From: Janthinobacterium sp. 344
Lineage (GTDB): Bacteria > Pseudomonadota > Gammaproteobacteria > Burkholderiales > Burkholderiaceae_D
Direction of reading: 5' to 3'
Length of the DNA: 64,000 bases
Assembly: GCF_900112025.1 (NCBI RefSeq)
Contig: NZ_FOKL01000012.1
Coordinates: 112,445 to 176,444, forward strand
Of the stretch, positions 1 through 8,684 are shown one piece after another (position 1 is the first letter of the stretch; the number at the start of each line of letters is the position of its first letter). The translations under genes were made by a program, and so were the position numbers. The notes under the pieces are model-generated. The model saw only the letters and a program-made list of their open reading frames with translations. It was not told where the DNA came from and searched no databases.

Positions 1-1364
1 GTCAGCAGCAGCGAGGGAAACGCCCGCTGCGGGCAGCTTTGGCGCTCGCACACCTTGCAGCCCGTGCCGATCGGCGTGGCGCTGGACGGGTCGTGCAGAT
101 CGAGTCCCTTCGAATAGATCAGCCGGTGCGCCTGCGAGATGTCGCAGCCCAGCGCCACGGCAAAGGTCTTGCCGGGCGCGCGGAATCCCGGCGACGCCGT
201 GCTGACCTGGCGCGCGATCCATAGATAGGTACAGCCATCGGGCATGCTGGCCACTTGCGTGAGCACCTGGCCCGGATGGCTGAAGGCGTCGTAGACGATC
301 CACAGCGGGCAGGTGCCGCCCACCCGGGAAAAGTGAAAATCCGTGGCCGACTGGCGCTTCGAGACATTGCCCGCGCGGTCGACGCGCACGAAGAAGAATG
401 GCAAGCCCGCCGCATCGGGGCGCTGCATGGTGCTCAGGCGGTGGCATACGGCCTCGAAGCCCACGCCAAACTGGTGCGCCAGGCGCTCGATATCGTAGGC
501 GCGCGTTTCCGCCGCCTGCAAAAAGCGCTGGTAGGGCATCAAGAGGGCGCCGGCAAAGTAGTTCGAGAATGCCAGGCGCGCGCTGGTTTGCGCAGCCGCG
601 CCGGACAAGCCCGCCGCCAGCACCAGCGCGTCGATCAAGTCGCTGTGTTCGAGCAGGCTGATTTGCGCCGCCATCTGGAAGGCGCGCTGGCCGCCCGTCA
701 GGGTGTCGGGCAGCCACAGGATGTGCTGTTGCGCGTCGTAGCGGTGCTTGCGCACCATGCCCGCGTCGCCGTCGGACAGCGCCACCTGGATGCCGTGGCG
801 CTCCAGCAGCCGGCCTTGCAGCGCATCGAGCGTGCGCAGGGAGGGATCGAATTCGCCCGCCACGCTTTCCGCCGCCCGGTCCAGCTCATCGATGTAATTT
901 TGCCGCCGGTTCAGGTATTCGCGCACTTCCTCGTCCGTGGACGGGGCCGCCGAGCTGGCGCCGCGGCTGCCGTCGTCGAGGCGCGCGGCCAAAGTGTCAG
1001 CCCGTTCCGCCATCACGCGGTAGCGCCGCTGCAGCAGCAAAATCGAGCGCGCCAGTTCCGGCATGTTTTCCACCAGCATTTTCAATTCCGCCATCGAGGT
1101 GGGCGGCGCGTCGGGCAATTCGCCGAACACGTCGCGCACGTCGGCCACCAGGCTGGCGCTGTCGTGTTCGGAAAAGATTTGCGGATCGACGCCCAGCACC
1201 GTGCCGATGCGCAGCAGGATCGGCACCGTCAGCGGGCGCTGATTGCGCTCCATCTGGTTCAAATAGCTGGGCGAAATGCCCAGGGACTTGGCCAGCGCCA
1301 CTTGCGTCATGCGCCGTTCCTCGCGCAGGCGCTGCAGGCGCACGCCCATGAAAACCTTAGCCAT
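1..1364 (-). CDS. ScfR-type short-chain acyl transcriptional regulator (partial)
   Basis: XRE-type helix-turn-helix regulator fused to a large C-terminal domain of the ImmA/IrrE plus DUF2083 kind, as in the short-chain fatty acyl-CoA regulators (ScfR: RamB, PccR). The start ATG at 1364 gives MAKVFMGVRLQRLREERRMT, followed by an HTH with LAKSLGISPSYLNQMERNQR at about residues 23-42. A possible Cys cluster, CKVCERQSC, lies near the C-terminus. The frame is open to base 1, so the end of the protein lies outside the window; about 454 residues are visible. It diverges from mmsA, and a TTTGCA-type palindrome lies in the gap. From family knowledge such proteins sense acyl-CoA intermediates, so it probably controls the valine operon and itself. 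Family assignment is strong; the ligand is inferred. Confidence 0.85.
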   Translation of the reverse strand, partial: MAKVFMGVRLQRLREERRMTQVALAKSLGISPSYLNQMERNQRPLTVPILLRIGTVLGVDPQIFSEHDSASLVADVRDVFGELPDAPPTSMAELKMLVENMPELARSILLLQRRYRVMAERADTLAARLDDGSRGASSAAPSTDEEVREYLNRRQNYIDELDRAAESVAGEFDPSLRTLDALQGRLLERHGIQVALSDGDAGMVRKHRYDAQQHILWLPDTLTGGQRAFQMAAQISLLEHSDLIDALVLAAGLSGAAAQTSARLAFSNYFAGALLMPYQRFLQAAETRAYDIERLAHQFGVGFEAVCHRLSTMQRPDAAGLPFFFVRVDRAGNVSKRQSATDFHFSRVGGTCPLWIVYDAFSHPGQVLTQVASMPDGCTYLWIARQVSTASPGFRAPGKTFAVALGCDISQAHRLIYSKGLDLHDPSSATPIGTGCKVCERQSCPQRAFPSLLL

Positions 1365-1392
1365 CGCGTTTATTCTTCCCTGGTTTGTGGAG

Positions 1393-1439
1393 TCTGCAAA
1401 TTTACAATCTTTGCAGATTAACAGATTCGTCTTTGCATT
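1393..1439. promoter_or_regulatory. Putative ScfR operator between regulator and mmsA
   Basis: TCTGCAAA (1393-1400) and TTTGCAGA (1410-1417) form a perfect 8-base inverted repeat with a 9-base spacer. A weaker half-site TTTACAAT (1401-1408) lies inside and another, TTTGCATT, is at 1432-1439. PccR and RamB, relatives of the adjacent regulator, are known to bind TTTGCAAA-like half-sites. The element lies 30 bases above the regulator start and about 105 bases above mmsA, so it could serve both directions. Confidence 0.6.
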
Positions 1440-1522
1440 ATCTCGCATTTTCACGCCTTGTTCGCGGCCCGTATTGTGCGAATAATGCAAACAGACCTAT
1501 ACCTCAAACCAGGAGACACCGA

Positions 1523-3031
1523 GTGACCACGCAAACTGCCATCCCTACCGTTCCACTGTTGATCAACGGCGAGTGGGTCGAATCCCGGACCACCGTCTGG
1601 CGCGATGTCGTCAACCCCGCCACGCAGGAAGTCCTGGCCAAGGTGCCGTTCGCCACGCCGGACGAAGTCAACGCGGCCATCGCCTCGGCCCAGCGCGCCT
1701 TCAAAACCTGGCGCAAGACACCGATCGGCGCGCGCGCGCGCATCTTCCTCAAGCTGCAGCAGCTGATCCGTGAAAACATGGCCGACCTGGCCGCCACCCT
1801 CACCATGGAACAGGGCAAGACCCTGCTCGACGCGGAAGGCGACGTCTTCCGTGGCCTGGAAGTGGTGGAGCACGCCGCCAATATCGGTACCCTGCAAATG
1901 GGCGAATACGCGCAAAACGTGGCCGGCGGCGTCGATACCTACAGCGTGATGCAGCCGCTGGGCGTGTGCGCCGGCATTACCCCGTTCAACTTCCCCGCCA
2001 TGATCCCCCTGTGGATGTTCCCGATGGCGATTGCCTGCGGCAATACCTTCGTGCTGAAACCCTCGGAGCAGGATCCGCTGGTGACGGAAAAACTCGTGCG
2101 TCTGGCCTTGCAGGCGGGCATCCCGGCCGGCGTGCTGAACGTCATCCACGGCGGCGAAGACGTGGTCAACGCCCTGTGCGACCACCCGGACATCAAGGCC
2201 ATTTCCTTCGTCGGCTCCAGCAAGGTGGGCACGCATGTGTACCAGCGCGCCAGCCTGAACGGCAAGCGCGCGCAATGCATGATGGGCGCCAAGAACCACG
2301 CCGTCGTCTTGCCGGACGCTAATAAAGAACAGACCCTGAATCAGCTGCTGGGCGCCGGTTTCGGCGCCGCCGGCCAGCGCTGCATGGCCGCGTCCGTCGC
2401 CGTGCTGGTGGGCGAGGCGCGCGACTGGCTGCCGGAACTGGCCGCCAAGGCGCAAGGCTTGAGCGTGGGCGCCGGCAAGGACAATCCGGACCTCGGTCCC
2501 GTGATTTCCTGCGCGGCGAAAGAGCGCGTGCACAGCCTGGTTGCCAAGGGCATCGAACAGGGCGCCGTGCTGACCCTCGATGGCCGCGACGTGAAGGTCG
2601 ATGGCTATCCGAACGGCAACTTCGTCGGCCCGACGATCTTGTCCGGCGTGAAACCCGGCATGGTCGTGTATGACCAGGAAATTTTTGGTCCCGTGCTGAT
2701 CGTCGTCGAAGTCGACACGCTCGATGAAGCCATTGAACTGGTGAATGCGAATCCGAACGGCAACGGCACGGCCTTGTTTACGCAAAGCGGCGCGGCCGCG
2801 CGCTACTTCCAGGAAGAAATCGACGTGGGCCAGGTCGGCATCAACGTGCCCATTCCCGTGCCCGTTCCCCTGTTCAGCTTTACGGGCTCGCGCGGCTCCA
2901 AGCTGGGCGACCTGGGCCCGTTCGGCAAGCAGGTCGTGCTGTTCTACACGCAGACGCAGACGATTACCCAGCGCTGGTTCACGGATGCGGCCTCGGTGGG
3001 CAAGGTCAACACCACCATCAGCCTCAAGTAA
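1523..3031 (+). CDS. mmsA: CoA-acylating methylmalonate-semialdehyde dehydrogenase
   Basis: Converts methylmalonate semialdehyde with CoA and NAD+ to propionyl-CoA and CO2, the last step of valine breakdown. The GTG start at 1523 follows AGGAG at 1511-1515 and gives 502 residues, the usual length for MmsA; the frame extends further upstream but without a better ribosome site. The aldehyde dehydrogenase fold is clear: PFNFPAMIPLWMFPMAIACG, a SFVGSSKVG nucleotide-binding turn, and the catalytic Cys at about residue 287 in GAAGQRCMAA. It is the first gene of an operon whose other four members supply the preceding valine steps. Confidence 0.93.
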   Translation: MTTQTAIPTVPLLINGEWVESRTTVWRDVVNPATQEVLAKVPFATPDEVNAAIASAQRAFKTWRKTPIGARARIFLKLQQLIRENMADLAATLTMEQGKTLLDAEGDVFRGLEVVEHAANIGTLQMGEYAQNVAGGVDTYSVMQPLGVCAGITPFNFPAMIPLWMFPMAIACGNTFVLKPSEQDPLVTEKLVRLALQAGIPAGVLNVIHGGEDVVNALCDHPDIKAISFVGSSKVGTHVYQRASLNGKRAQCMMGAKNHAVVLPDANKEQTLNQLLGAGFGAAGQRCMAASVAVLVGEARDWLPELAAKAQGLSVGAGKDNPDLGPVISCAAKERVHSLVAKGIEQGAVLTLDGRDVKVDGYPNGNFVGPTILSGVKPGMVVYDQEIFGPVLIVVEVDTLDEAIELVNANPNGNGTALFTQSGAAARYFQEEIDVGQVGINVPIPVPVPLFSFTGSRGSKLGDLGPFGKQVVLFYTQTQTITQRWFTDAASVGKVNTTISLK

Positions 3032-3042
3032 GGAGCTGCACC

Positions 3043-4203
3043 ATGGACTTTGAACTGAGCGACGAGCAGCGCGAGTTCCAGCAGGCGGCGCGCGCGTTTG
3101 CCGAAGGGGAACTGGCGCCGCACGCGGCGCATTGGGATGCGGAATCGATCTTCCCCGTGGAAACGATTGCCAAGGCGGGCGAGATGGGCTTTTGCGGCCT
3201 GTACACGCCGCAGCGCTGGGGCGGCCTGGGCCTGTCGCGCCAGGATGCCGCCATCGTCTTCGAGGAACTGGCCGGCGGCTGTACCTCGACCACGGCCTAC
3301 ATCACGATCCACAACATGGCCACCTGGATGCTGTCGCGCTGGGGGCAGGAAGCCCTGTGCGACGCATGGGTGCCGGCCCTGGCCGCCGGCCAGAAGCTGG
3401 CCAGCTATTGCTTGACGGAACCGCAGTCGGGCTCCGACGCGGCCTCGCTGCGCACCAAGGCCGTCAAGGATGGCGACTTTTATGTGCTGGACGGCACGAA
3501 AGCGTTCATTTCCGGAGCGGGGCAGACGGACATGCTGATCGTCATGGCACGCACGGGCGGCGAGGGCGCGGCCGGCATTTCCGCCTTTGCCGTGCCGGCG
3601 AATCTGCCCGGCATCGTGTACGGCAAGAAAGAAGAAAAGATGGGCTGGAACAGCCAGCCCACGCGCATCATCAGCTTCGACCAGGTGAAAGTGCCTGTTG
3701 GCAATTTGCTGGGCGCGGAAGGCGAAGGCTTTGCCATCGCCATGAAGGGCATCGACGGCGGGCGCATCAATATCGCCGTGTGCTCGGTGGGCACGGCGCA
3801 GGCCGCCCTCACGCGCGCACAAACGTACATGAAGGAACGCACGCAGTTCGGCCGCGAGCTGGCCCAGTTCCAGGCCCTGCAATTCAAGCTGGCCGACATG
3901 CTGACGGAACTGGTGGCGGCGCGCCAGATGGTGCGCCTGGCGGCCTGGAAGCTGGACCAGGAAAGCCCGGACGCGACGGCGTATTGCGCCATGGCAAAAC
4001 GTTTCGCCACGGATGCAGGATTCAATGTCGCCAACGATGCGCTGCAACTGCATGGCGGCTACGGCTACATCCGCGAGTACCCGCTGGAGCGCCATGTGCG
4101 CGACACGCGGGTGCACCAGATCCTGGAAGGGACGAATGAAATCATGCGCCTGATCGTCGCGCGAGCGATTTTGAAAGACGGCGCCACGGAGACCTTACGA
4201 TGA
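3043..4203 (+). CDS. Acyl-CoA dehydrogenase, probably isobutyryl-CoA dehydrogenase
   Basis: FAD-dependent acyl-CoA dehydrogenase of 386 residues that probably oxidises isobutyryl-CoA to methacrylyl-CoA. AAGGAG lies just before the ATG. Family signatures include CLTEPQSGSDAASLRTKA in the middle domain, QALQFKLADM, and a C-terminal QILEGTNEIMR in which Glu362 is the expected catalytic base. It sits 11 bases after mmsA and overlaps the next gene by four bases (ATGA), indicating translational coupling. Substrate choice comes from operon context; a 2-methylbutyryl-CoA or general short-chain enzyme is possible. Confidence 0.88.
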   Translation: MDFELSDEQREFQQAARAFAEGELAPHAAHWDAESIFPVETIAKAGEMGFCGLYTPQRWGGLGLSRQDAAIVFEELAGGCTSTTAYITIHNMATWMLSRWGQEALCDAWVPALAAGQKLASYCLTEPQSGSDAASLRTKAVKDGDFYVLDGTKAFISGAGQTDMLIVMARTGGEGAAGISAFAVPANLPGIVYGKKEEKMGWNSQPTRIISFDQVKVPVGNLLGAEGEGFAIAMKGIDGGRINIAVCSVGTAQAALTRAQTYMKERTQFGRELAQFQALQFKLADMLTELVAARQMVRLAAWKLDQESPDATAYCAMAKRFATDAGFNVANDALQLHGGYGYIREYPLERHVRDTRVHQILEGTNEIMRLIVARAILKDGATETLR

Positions 4204-4985
4204 CTAAAGTGTATACAAATTTACTGCTGGAACGCCGCGGCCACACGGCCCTGGTGACGCTCGACAACCCGCCCGCCCACACGTGGACCCTGGCCAGCCT
4301 GCGCGCCCTGAAAGAGCTGGTGGCCGACCTGAACGCGGACGCCGACGTGTACGCGCTGGTGATCACGGGCGGCGGTGCGAAGTTCTTCTCGGCCGGTGCC
4401 GATTTGAAAGTCTTTGCCGATGGCGACAAGGACATGGCCTTCAACATGGCGGCCGCGTTTGGCGAAGCGTTCGAGGCGCTGTCCGCGTTTCGCGGCGTCA
4501 GCATCGCCGCCATCAATGGCTATGCCATGGGCGGCGGGCTCGAATGTGCGCTGGCCTGCGATATCCGCATCGCCGAGGAACACGCGCAGATGGCCTTGCC
4601 GGAAGCGTCCGTCGGCTTGCTGCCGTGCGCGGGCGGCACGCAGCACTTGCCGTGGCTGGTGGGCGAAGGCTGGGCCAAGCGCATGATTTTATGCGGCGAA
4701 CGGGTCGATGCGGAGAAGGCCCTGGCCATCGGTCTGGTCGAGGAAGTCGTGCCGACCGGCAAAGCTGCCGCCACGGCGCTGGCGCTGGCGGCCAAGGTGG
4801 CGCGCCAGAGCCCCAGCAGCGTGACGGCGTGCAAGACCCTGATCCAGGGCGCGCGCAGCCGTCCGCTGGCCGCTTCCCTGCCCGATGAACGCACCCTGTT
4901 CCTGGGTCTGTTCGAGACGCAAGACCAGAAGGAGGGCGTGCAAGCGTTCCTGGAAAAACGTCCGGCGGAGTGGAAGAATGGTTGA
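4200..4985 (+). CDS. Enoyl-CoA hydratase, probably methacrylyl-CoA hydratase
   Basis: Crotonase-fold hydratase of 261 residues that would add water to methacrylyl-CoA to give 3-hydroxyisobutyryl-CoA. The oxyanion-hole loops are visible: FFSAGADLK at about 62-70 and AMGGGLECALACD at about 104-116. The catalytic Glu region MALPEASVGLLPCAGGTQ follows. Its ATG overlaps the stop of the dehydrogenase (ATGA), and its last eight bases overlap the start of the next gene, so this is a tightly coupled operon. Confidence 0.88.
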   Translation: MTKVYTNLLLERRGHTALVTLDNPPAHTWTLASLRALKELVADLNADADVYALVITGGGAKFFSAGADLKVFADGDKDMAFNMAAAFGEAFEALSAFRGVSIAAINGYAMGGGLECALACDIRIAEEHAQMALPEASVGLLPCAGGTQHLPWLVGEGWAKRMILCGERVDAEKALAIGLVEEVVPTGKAAATALALAAKVARQSPSSVTACKTLIQGARSRPLAASLPDERTLFLGLFETQDQKEGVQAFLEKRPAEWKNG

Positions 4986-6105
4986 GACTTTGCTTGAAAC
5001 CGTGAACATCGAGGAACGCGGCTGTCCTGGCGGCATGCGGCTGGGTGTCATCACGCTCGATGCGCCAAAGTCGCTGCATGCCTTGACCCTGGACATGATC
5101 CGCGCCATCGATGGCGCCCTCGTGCGCTGGGCCAGCAATGACGCCATCGCCTGCGTGGTGCTGCAATCGTCGACCGACAAGGCATTCTGTGCCGGCGGCG
5201 ACGTGCGCAGCCTGCGCGCGGCCGTGGTGGAACAGCCCGGTGTCGTGCCGAACCCGCAGGCGCTGGCCTTCTTTGCCGAGGAATACCGGCTCGACCACCG
5301 CATCCATACGTATGCGAAGCCGCTGCTGGTGTGGGGCGGCGGCATCGTCATGGGCGGCGGCCTGGGCCTGATGGCGGGCGCCAGCCACCGCGTGGTGACG
5401 GAAAGCACGCGCATCGCCATGCCGGAAATTACCATCGGCCTGTTCCCCGACGTGGGCGGCAGCTGGTTCCTGGGCCGCATGCCGGGCCGCAGCGGCCTGT
5501 TCCTGGGGCTGACGGGGGCGCCGATGAACGCGGCCGATGCCCTGTTTGCGGGCCTGGGCGACTATTTCCTGCGCCAGGAAGAGCGCGCCATGGTGCTCGA
5601 CGCGCTGGCGCTGGCGCAATGGCAGGCCAGCCCGCAGGCGAATCACCAGCAGCTGAACCGCTTGCTGCGCGGTTTCTCCGCCCCGGCGTCCATGCTGCCC
5701 GTCTCCGAAGTGCGCGCCAACTTTGACGCCATCGCCGCGCTGACGCAAGCGCCCACCCTGCCCGAAGTGGTGGCCGCCATTGCCGTCTATGCCGGCGACT
5801 CGGCCTGGCTGCAAAAGGCGGCGCATTCACTGACCAAGGGCGCGCCCAGCTCGGCCGCCCTGGTATGGGCCATGCGTGAGCGCACGCGGCACATGAGTTT
5901 GGCGCAAGTGTTCCAGCTCGAACTCATTGTTGCCGTGCAATGTTGCGCCCATGGGGACTTCAGCGAAGGCGTGCGCGCCTTGCTGATCGACAAGGACAAC
6001 GCCCCGCAGTGGCAGCCGGCTAGCCTGGCCGACGTCGGCGCGGCGTATCTGGACGAGTATTTCGCGGCGCCGTGGAGCACGCATCCACTGGCCGATCTAC
6101 ATTAA
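4978..6105 (+). CDS. 3-hydroxyisobutyryl-CoA hydrolase family protein
   Basis: Crotonase-superfamily hydrolase that releases CoA from 3-hydroxyisobutyryl-CoA, giving free 3-hydroxyisobutyrate for MmsB. The ATG at 4978 (MVETLLETVNIEERG) is inside the end of the hydratase gene and gives 375 residues, as usual for this family. Signatures are FCAGGDVRSLR, GGIVMGGGLGLMAGASHRV and PEITIGLFPDVGGSWFLGR. The longer C-terminal part separates it from simple hydratases. A longer frame begins upstream but lies within the preceding gene and is unlikely to be used. Confidence 0.88.
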   Translation: MVETLLETVNIEERGCPGGMRLGVITLDAPKSLHALTLDMIRAIDGALVRWASNDAIACVVLQSSTDKAFCAGGDVRSLRAAVVEQPGVVPNPQALAFFAEEYRLDHRIHTYAKPLLVWGGGIVMGGGLGLMAGASHRVVTESTRIAMPEITIGLFPDVGGSWFLGRMPGRSGLFLGLTGAPMNAADALFAGLGDYFLRQEERAMVLDALALAQWQASPQANHQQLNRLLRGFSAPASMLPVSEVRANFDAIAALTQAPTLPEVVAAIAVYAGDSAWLQKAAHSLTKGAPSSAALVWAMRERTRHMSLAQVFQLELIVAVQCCAHGDFSEGVRALLIDKDNAPQWQPASLADVGAAYLDEYFAAPWSTHPLADLH

Positions 6106-6128
6106 AAGAACAACAGGAGACTTCAATA

Positions 6129-7034
6129 ATGCAACATATCGCTTTTATCGGCCTGGGCAACATGGGCGCGCCGATGGCCCGCAACCTGGTGGCCGCCGGC
6201 TTTCACGTGTCCGTGTTCGACCTGGCGCCAGCGGCGGTGGCGTCGCTGGTCGAGGCGGGGGCCACGGCCGCCGCGTCCGCCAGCGCGGCCGTGCAGACGG
6301 CCGACGCCGTCATCACCATGCTGCCTGCCAACAAGCACGTGCAGGAACTGTACCTGGCGGCCGGCGGCGTGCTCGATTCGGCCAAGCCCGGTGCCCTGTT
6401 CATCGATTGCAGCACCATCGCCGCCGATGTGGCGCGGCAAGTGGCGCAGGCGGCCAGCGAGCGCGGCTTTGCCATGATCGACGCGCCCGTCTCGGGCGGG
6501 ACGGCGGGCGCGGCGGCCGGCACCCTGACCTTCATCGTCGGTGGCAGCGAAGCGGCCTTGCAGCAGGCGCGGCCCTTGCTGGAAAAGATGGGCAAGAACA
6601 TTTTTCATGCGGGCGAGGCGGGTGCGGGCCAGGTGGCGAAGATTTGCAACAACATGCTGCTGGGCATTTTGATGGCGGGGACGGCCGAGGCGCTGAACCT
6701 GGGCGTGGCGCATGGCCTCGATCCGAAAGTCTTGTCCGACATCATGGCCAAGAGTTCGGGCCGCAACTGGACGCTGGAGGTGTACAACCCGTGGCCCGGC
6801 GTCATGGACGGCACGCCCGCCTCGCGCAACTACAGTGGCGGCTTCGGCACGGCGCTGATGCTGAAAGACCTGGGCCTGGCCCAGCAATCGGCCCTGTCGG
6901 CGAATGCGCCCACGCCCTTGGGCGGCCTGGTGCGCCAGCTGTACCAGATGCATGCGCAGGCCGGCTATGCGCAGCAGGATTTCTCCAGCATCGTGCAGAT
7001 GTTGCAGCCGGGATTGCAGAAACCTGCCGCCTGA
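6129..7034 (+). CDS. mmsB: 3-hydroxyisobutyrate dehydrogenase
   Basis: Oxidises 3-hydroxyisobutyrate to methylmalonate semialdehyde with NAD+, feeding MmsA. The ATG at 6129 follows an AGGAG at about 6116-6120 and gives 301 residues. The N-terminal Rossmann motif is GLGNMGAPMARN, the substrate loop DAPVSGGTAGAAAGTL is near residues 119-134, and the catalytic Lys lies in GQVAKICNNMLLG. It is the last gene of the five-gene valine operon. Only the branched-chain keto-acid dehydrogenase and transaminase steps are absent from the cluster. Confidence 0.93.
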   Translation: MQHIAFIGLGNMGAPMARNLVAAGFHVSVFDLAPAAVASLVEAGATAAASASAAVQTADAVITMLPANKHVQELYLAAGGVLDSAKPGALFIDCSTIAADVARQVAQAASERGFAMIDAPVSGGTAGAAAGTLTFIVGGSEAALQQARPLLEKMGKNIFHAGEAGAGQVAKICNNMLLGILMAGTAEALNLGVAHGLDPKVLSDIMAKSSGRNWTLEVYNPWPGVMDGTPASRNYSGGFGTALMLKDLGLAQQSALSANAPTPLGGLVRQLYQMHAQAGYAQQDFSSIVQMLQPGLQKPAA

Positions 7035-7053
7035 GAAATTTTGGACAAAAAAA

Positions 7054-7075
7054 AGCCCGCTGGTGAAAGCGGGCT
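7054..7075 (-). terminator. Rho-independent terminator for the lipoprotein genes, possibly bidirectional
   Basis: AGCCCGC (7054-7060) and GCGGGCT (7069-7075) pair around an 8-base loop. Reading the minus strand, the stem is followed directly by a run of eight T, the classic intrinsic form, so it terminates transcripts of the two minus-strand lipoprotein genes. The stem also lies 20 bases after mmsB, but on the plus strand it is not followed by a T run. Confidence 0.8.
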
Positions 7076-7220
7076 AAATCCAATTCTTGGAAGAGTTGGA
7101 GGAGACAGATGCATTATGCTGCATCGCCACATATAACTCCAATTTATCTTTGGAATATCAATTATAGATTTCCATGATATCTCTTCGCGGCAGCCGCCCT
7201 GCGGCTGCCATTCAGGCGGC

Positions 7221-7802
7221 TCAGGCCGGGCCGCAAGTGACCTGTACCGTGGTCACATCCGCTTCGCCCATGGTGCCGATACCGGTGCCTGGCGCGACTT
7301 TGCATACCAGGCCGGTTGGCTGGGTGAAGACGCTGATGCCATAGCTGGCGCCGTAGGCCACGGTGCCATTCATGGTGAAGGCCGTGCTGTCCTTCACGAT
7401 ATTTGTCGTCGTATTGCCATTAATCAGCACCAGGCCATCCACGGTCAGGCCGCTGACCGTGCCGCCCACCTTGTAGGCGTTCTGGCTGCAGGTAACCAGT
7501 GCATCGATGCTCAGGTAATGGCCAGCCGAGCCCGAGCCGCCGCTGACGCTGCAATTCATGTGGGCCGGTTGCGTCAGGACCGTGATGTTGTAGTCGGTGC
7601 CGTAGTCGATGCGCTTGTTGAACGTAAACGTGGTGGAGCCGGCAGGGCGCGGCAGGGTGTCGCTGCCGTTGGCCAGCACCAGTCCTTCATTGCTCAAGCC
7701 AGTGATGGTGCCACTGACGTCATACGAGGCCTTGCCGCCGCAAGCAGCCAGTCCCAGGGTCAGCAGCAGCGCGGCGAGTGGGCGCAGGCAGGATAACTTC
7801 AT
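7221..7802 (-). CDS. Lipoprotein with two internal repeats
   Basis: A 193-residue predicted lipoprotein. The ATG at 7802 follows GGAG with 6-base spacing; a TTG four codons upstream overlaps that site and is less likely. The N-terminus MKLSCLRPLAALLLTLGLAACGG is a lipoprotein signal with lipobox LAAC. The mature part consists of two repeats of about 85 residues, each running V-G-T-x-(T/S)-G-L-x-x-(E/D)-G-L-V-L, then a Phe-Thr strand, then Y-x-I-(T/S)-V-x-T-Q-P, and ending near a conserved Cys. This looks like a small beta-sandwich repeat. It is a paralogue of the gene just upstream (7839-8438). Function unknown. Confidence 0.75.
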   Translation of the reverse strand: MKLSCLRPLAALLLTLGLAACGGKASYDVSGTITGLSNEGLVLANGSDTLPRPAGSTTFTFNKRIDYGTDYNITVLTQPAHMNCSVSGGSGSAGHYLSIDALVTCSQNAYKVGGTVSGLTVDGLVLINGNTTTNIVKDSTAFTMNGTVAYGASYGISVFTQPTGLVCKVAPGTGIGTMGEADVTTVQVTCGPA

Positions 7803-7838
7803 GTATTTCTCCAAAATAGTGGTGGCGAATCGCGTGGC

Positions 7839-8438
7839 TTAATTCGGGGTGCACGCCAGCGTGGCGGCGGTCGTGGCGGCGGAACCCATCGTGCCAACGA
7901 TATCGTGGCCATCGGCGCTCGTCGAACCCTGGAAGCGGCAAGTCTGGCCCGTGGGATTGGTCAGGATGGAAATATTGTAGGCGGCACCGTCAGCGATTGC
8001 CGGGAAGGTGTAGCTGGTGGCGCCGGCCAGCGGGCTGGTGCTGTTATTGCCAATGACAAGGGTCAGTTTGTTCGCCGTCAGGCCGGTGATCGAGCCTGTC
8101 AGTGGATATGTGTTGGTGACGCAGCTGACGATCGCGGTGGTCACGGAGTAGCTCGATGCCTTGCCGCTGCCATTCTCAAGGGTGCATACCGCGCCCTTCG
8201 GCTGCTGTGCGATGGTGATGGCATAGCGGTCGTCGGTTTTGATCAGATTGGTGAAGTAAAAACTCGACGAGCCGGCCGCGACCGCCAAATCTTCGGAACC
8301 GTTTCTGAGAATCAGGCCATCTTTGGCCAGGCCGTACACTTGGCCGCCCAGATACAGATTGCCGCCACTGCCGCCGCAAGCTGCCAGTGTGACGGCGCAA
8401 GCCGCCGCCAGCATCGAGCGCAGGTACAAATTTTTCAT
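7839..8438 (-). CDS. Lipoprotein with two internal repeats, paralogue of its neighbour
   Basis: A 199-residue predicted lipoprotein with signal MKNLYLRSMLAAACAVTLAA ending in lipobox LAAC followed by GGSGG. GGAG lies 5 bases before the ATG at 8438. Two repeats follow (GQVYGLAKDGLILRNGSEDL and GSITGLTANKLTLVIGNNS), each continuing into a Y-(A/N)-I-(T/S)-I-x-(Q/T)-x-P segment and a terminal Cys, the same plan as the downstream paralogue. The pair is 36 bases apart, probably one transcript ending at the hairpin at 7054-7075. The precise function is not recognisable; surface location is likely. Confidence 0.75.
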   Translation of the reverse strand: MKNLYLRSMLAAACAVTLAACGGSGGNLYLGGQVYGLAKDGLILRNGSEDLAVAAGSSSFYFTNLIKTDDRYAITIAQQPKGAVCTLENGSGKASSYSVTTAIVSCVTNTYPLTGSITGLTANKLTLVIGNNSTSPLAGATSYTFPAIADGAAYNISILTNPTGQTCRFQGSTSADGHDIVGTMGSAATTAATLACTPN

Positions 8439-8684
8439 ACATTCTCCAAAACGAATTAGGTAGGGTAGCGCAACACGGACGCTGGCGCCGCATTGGAATG
8501 GCGCCTATTTTAGTCTATCTGGCAAGCGGATTGATCCTGCCTTGTATCACCCTGTAACAATTTTTCGCCCAGAAGCGCTGGCCTGGCCCCATTTCCCCGG
8601 GGCGCAGCCATGCCGCTGGCGGCGATCAGTGCGACAATACACTTCCGCCGCGCGCCGTGCCGCGGCACCATTTGTGAACTCGCC

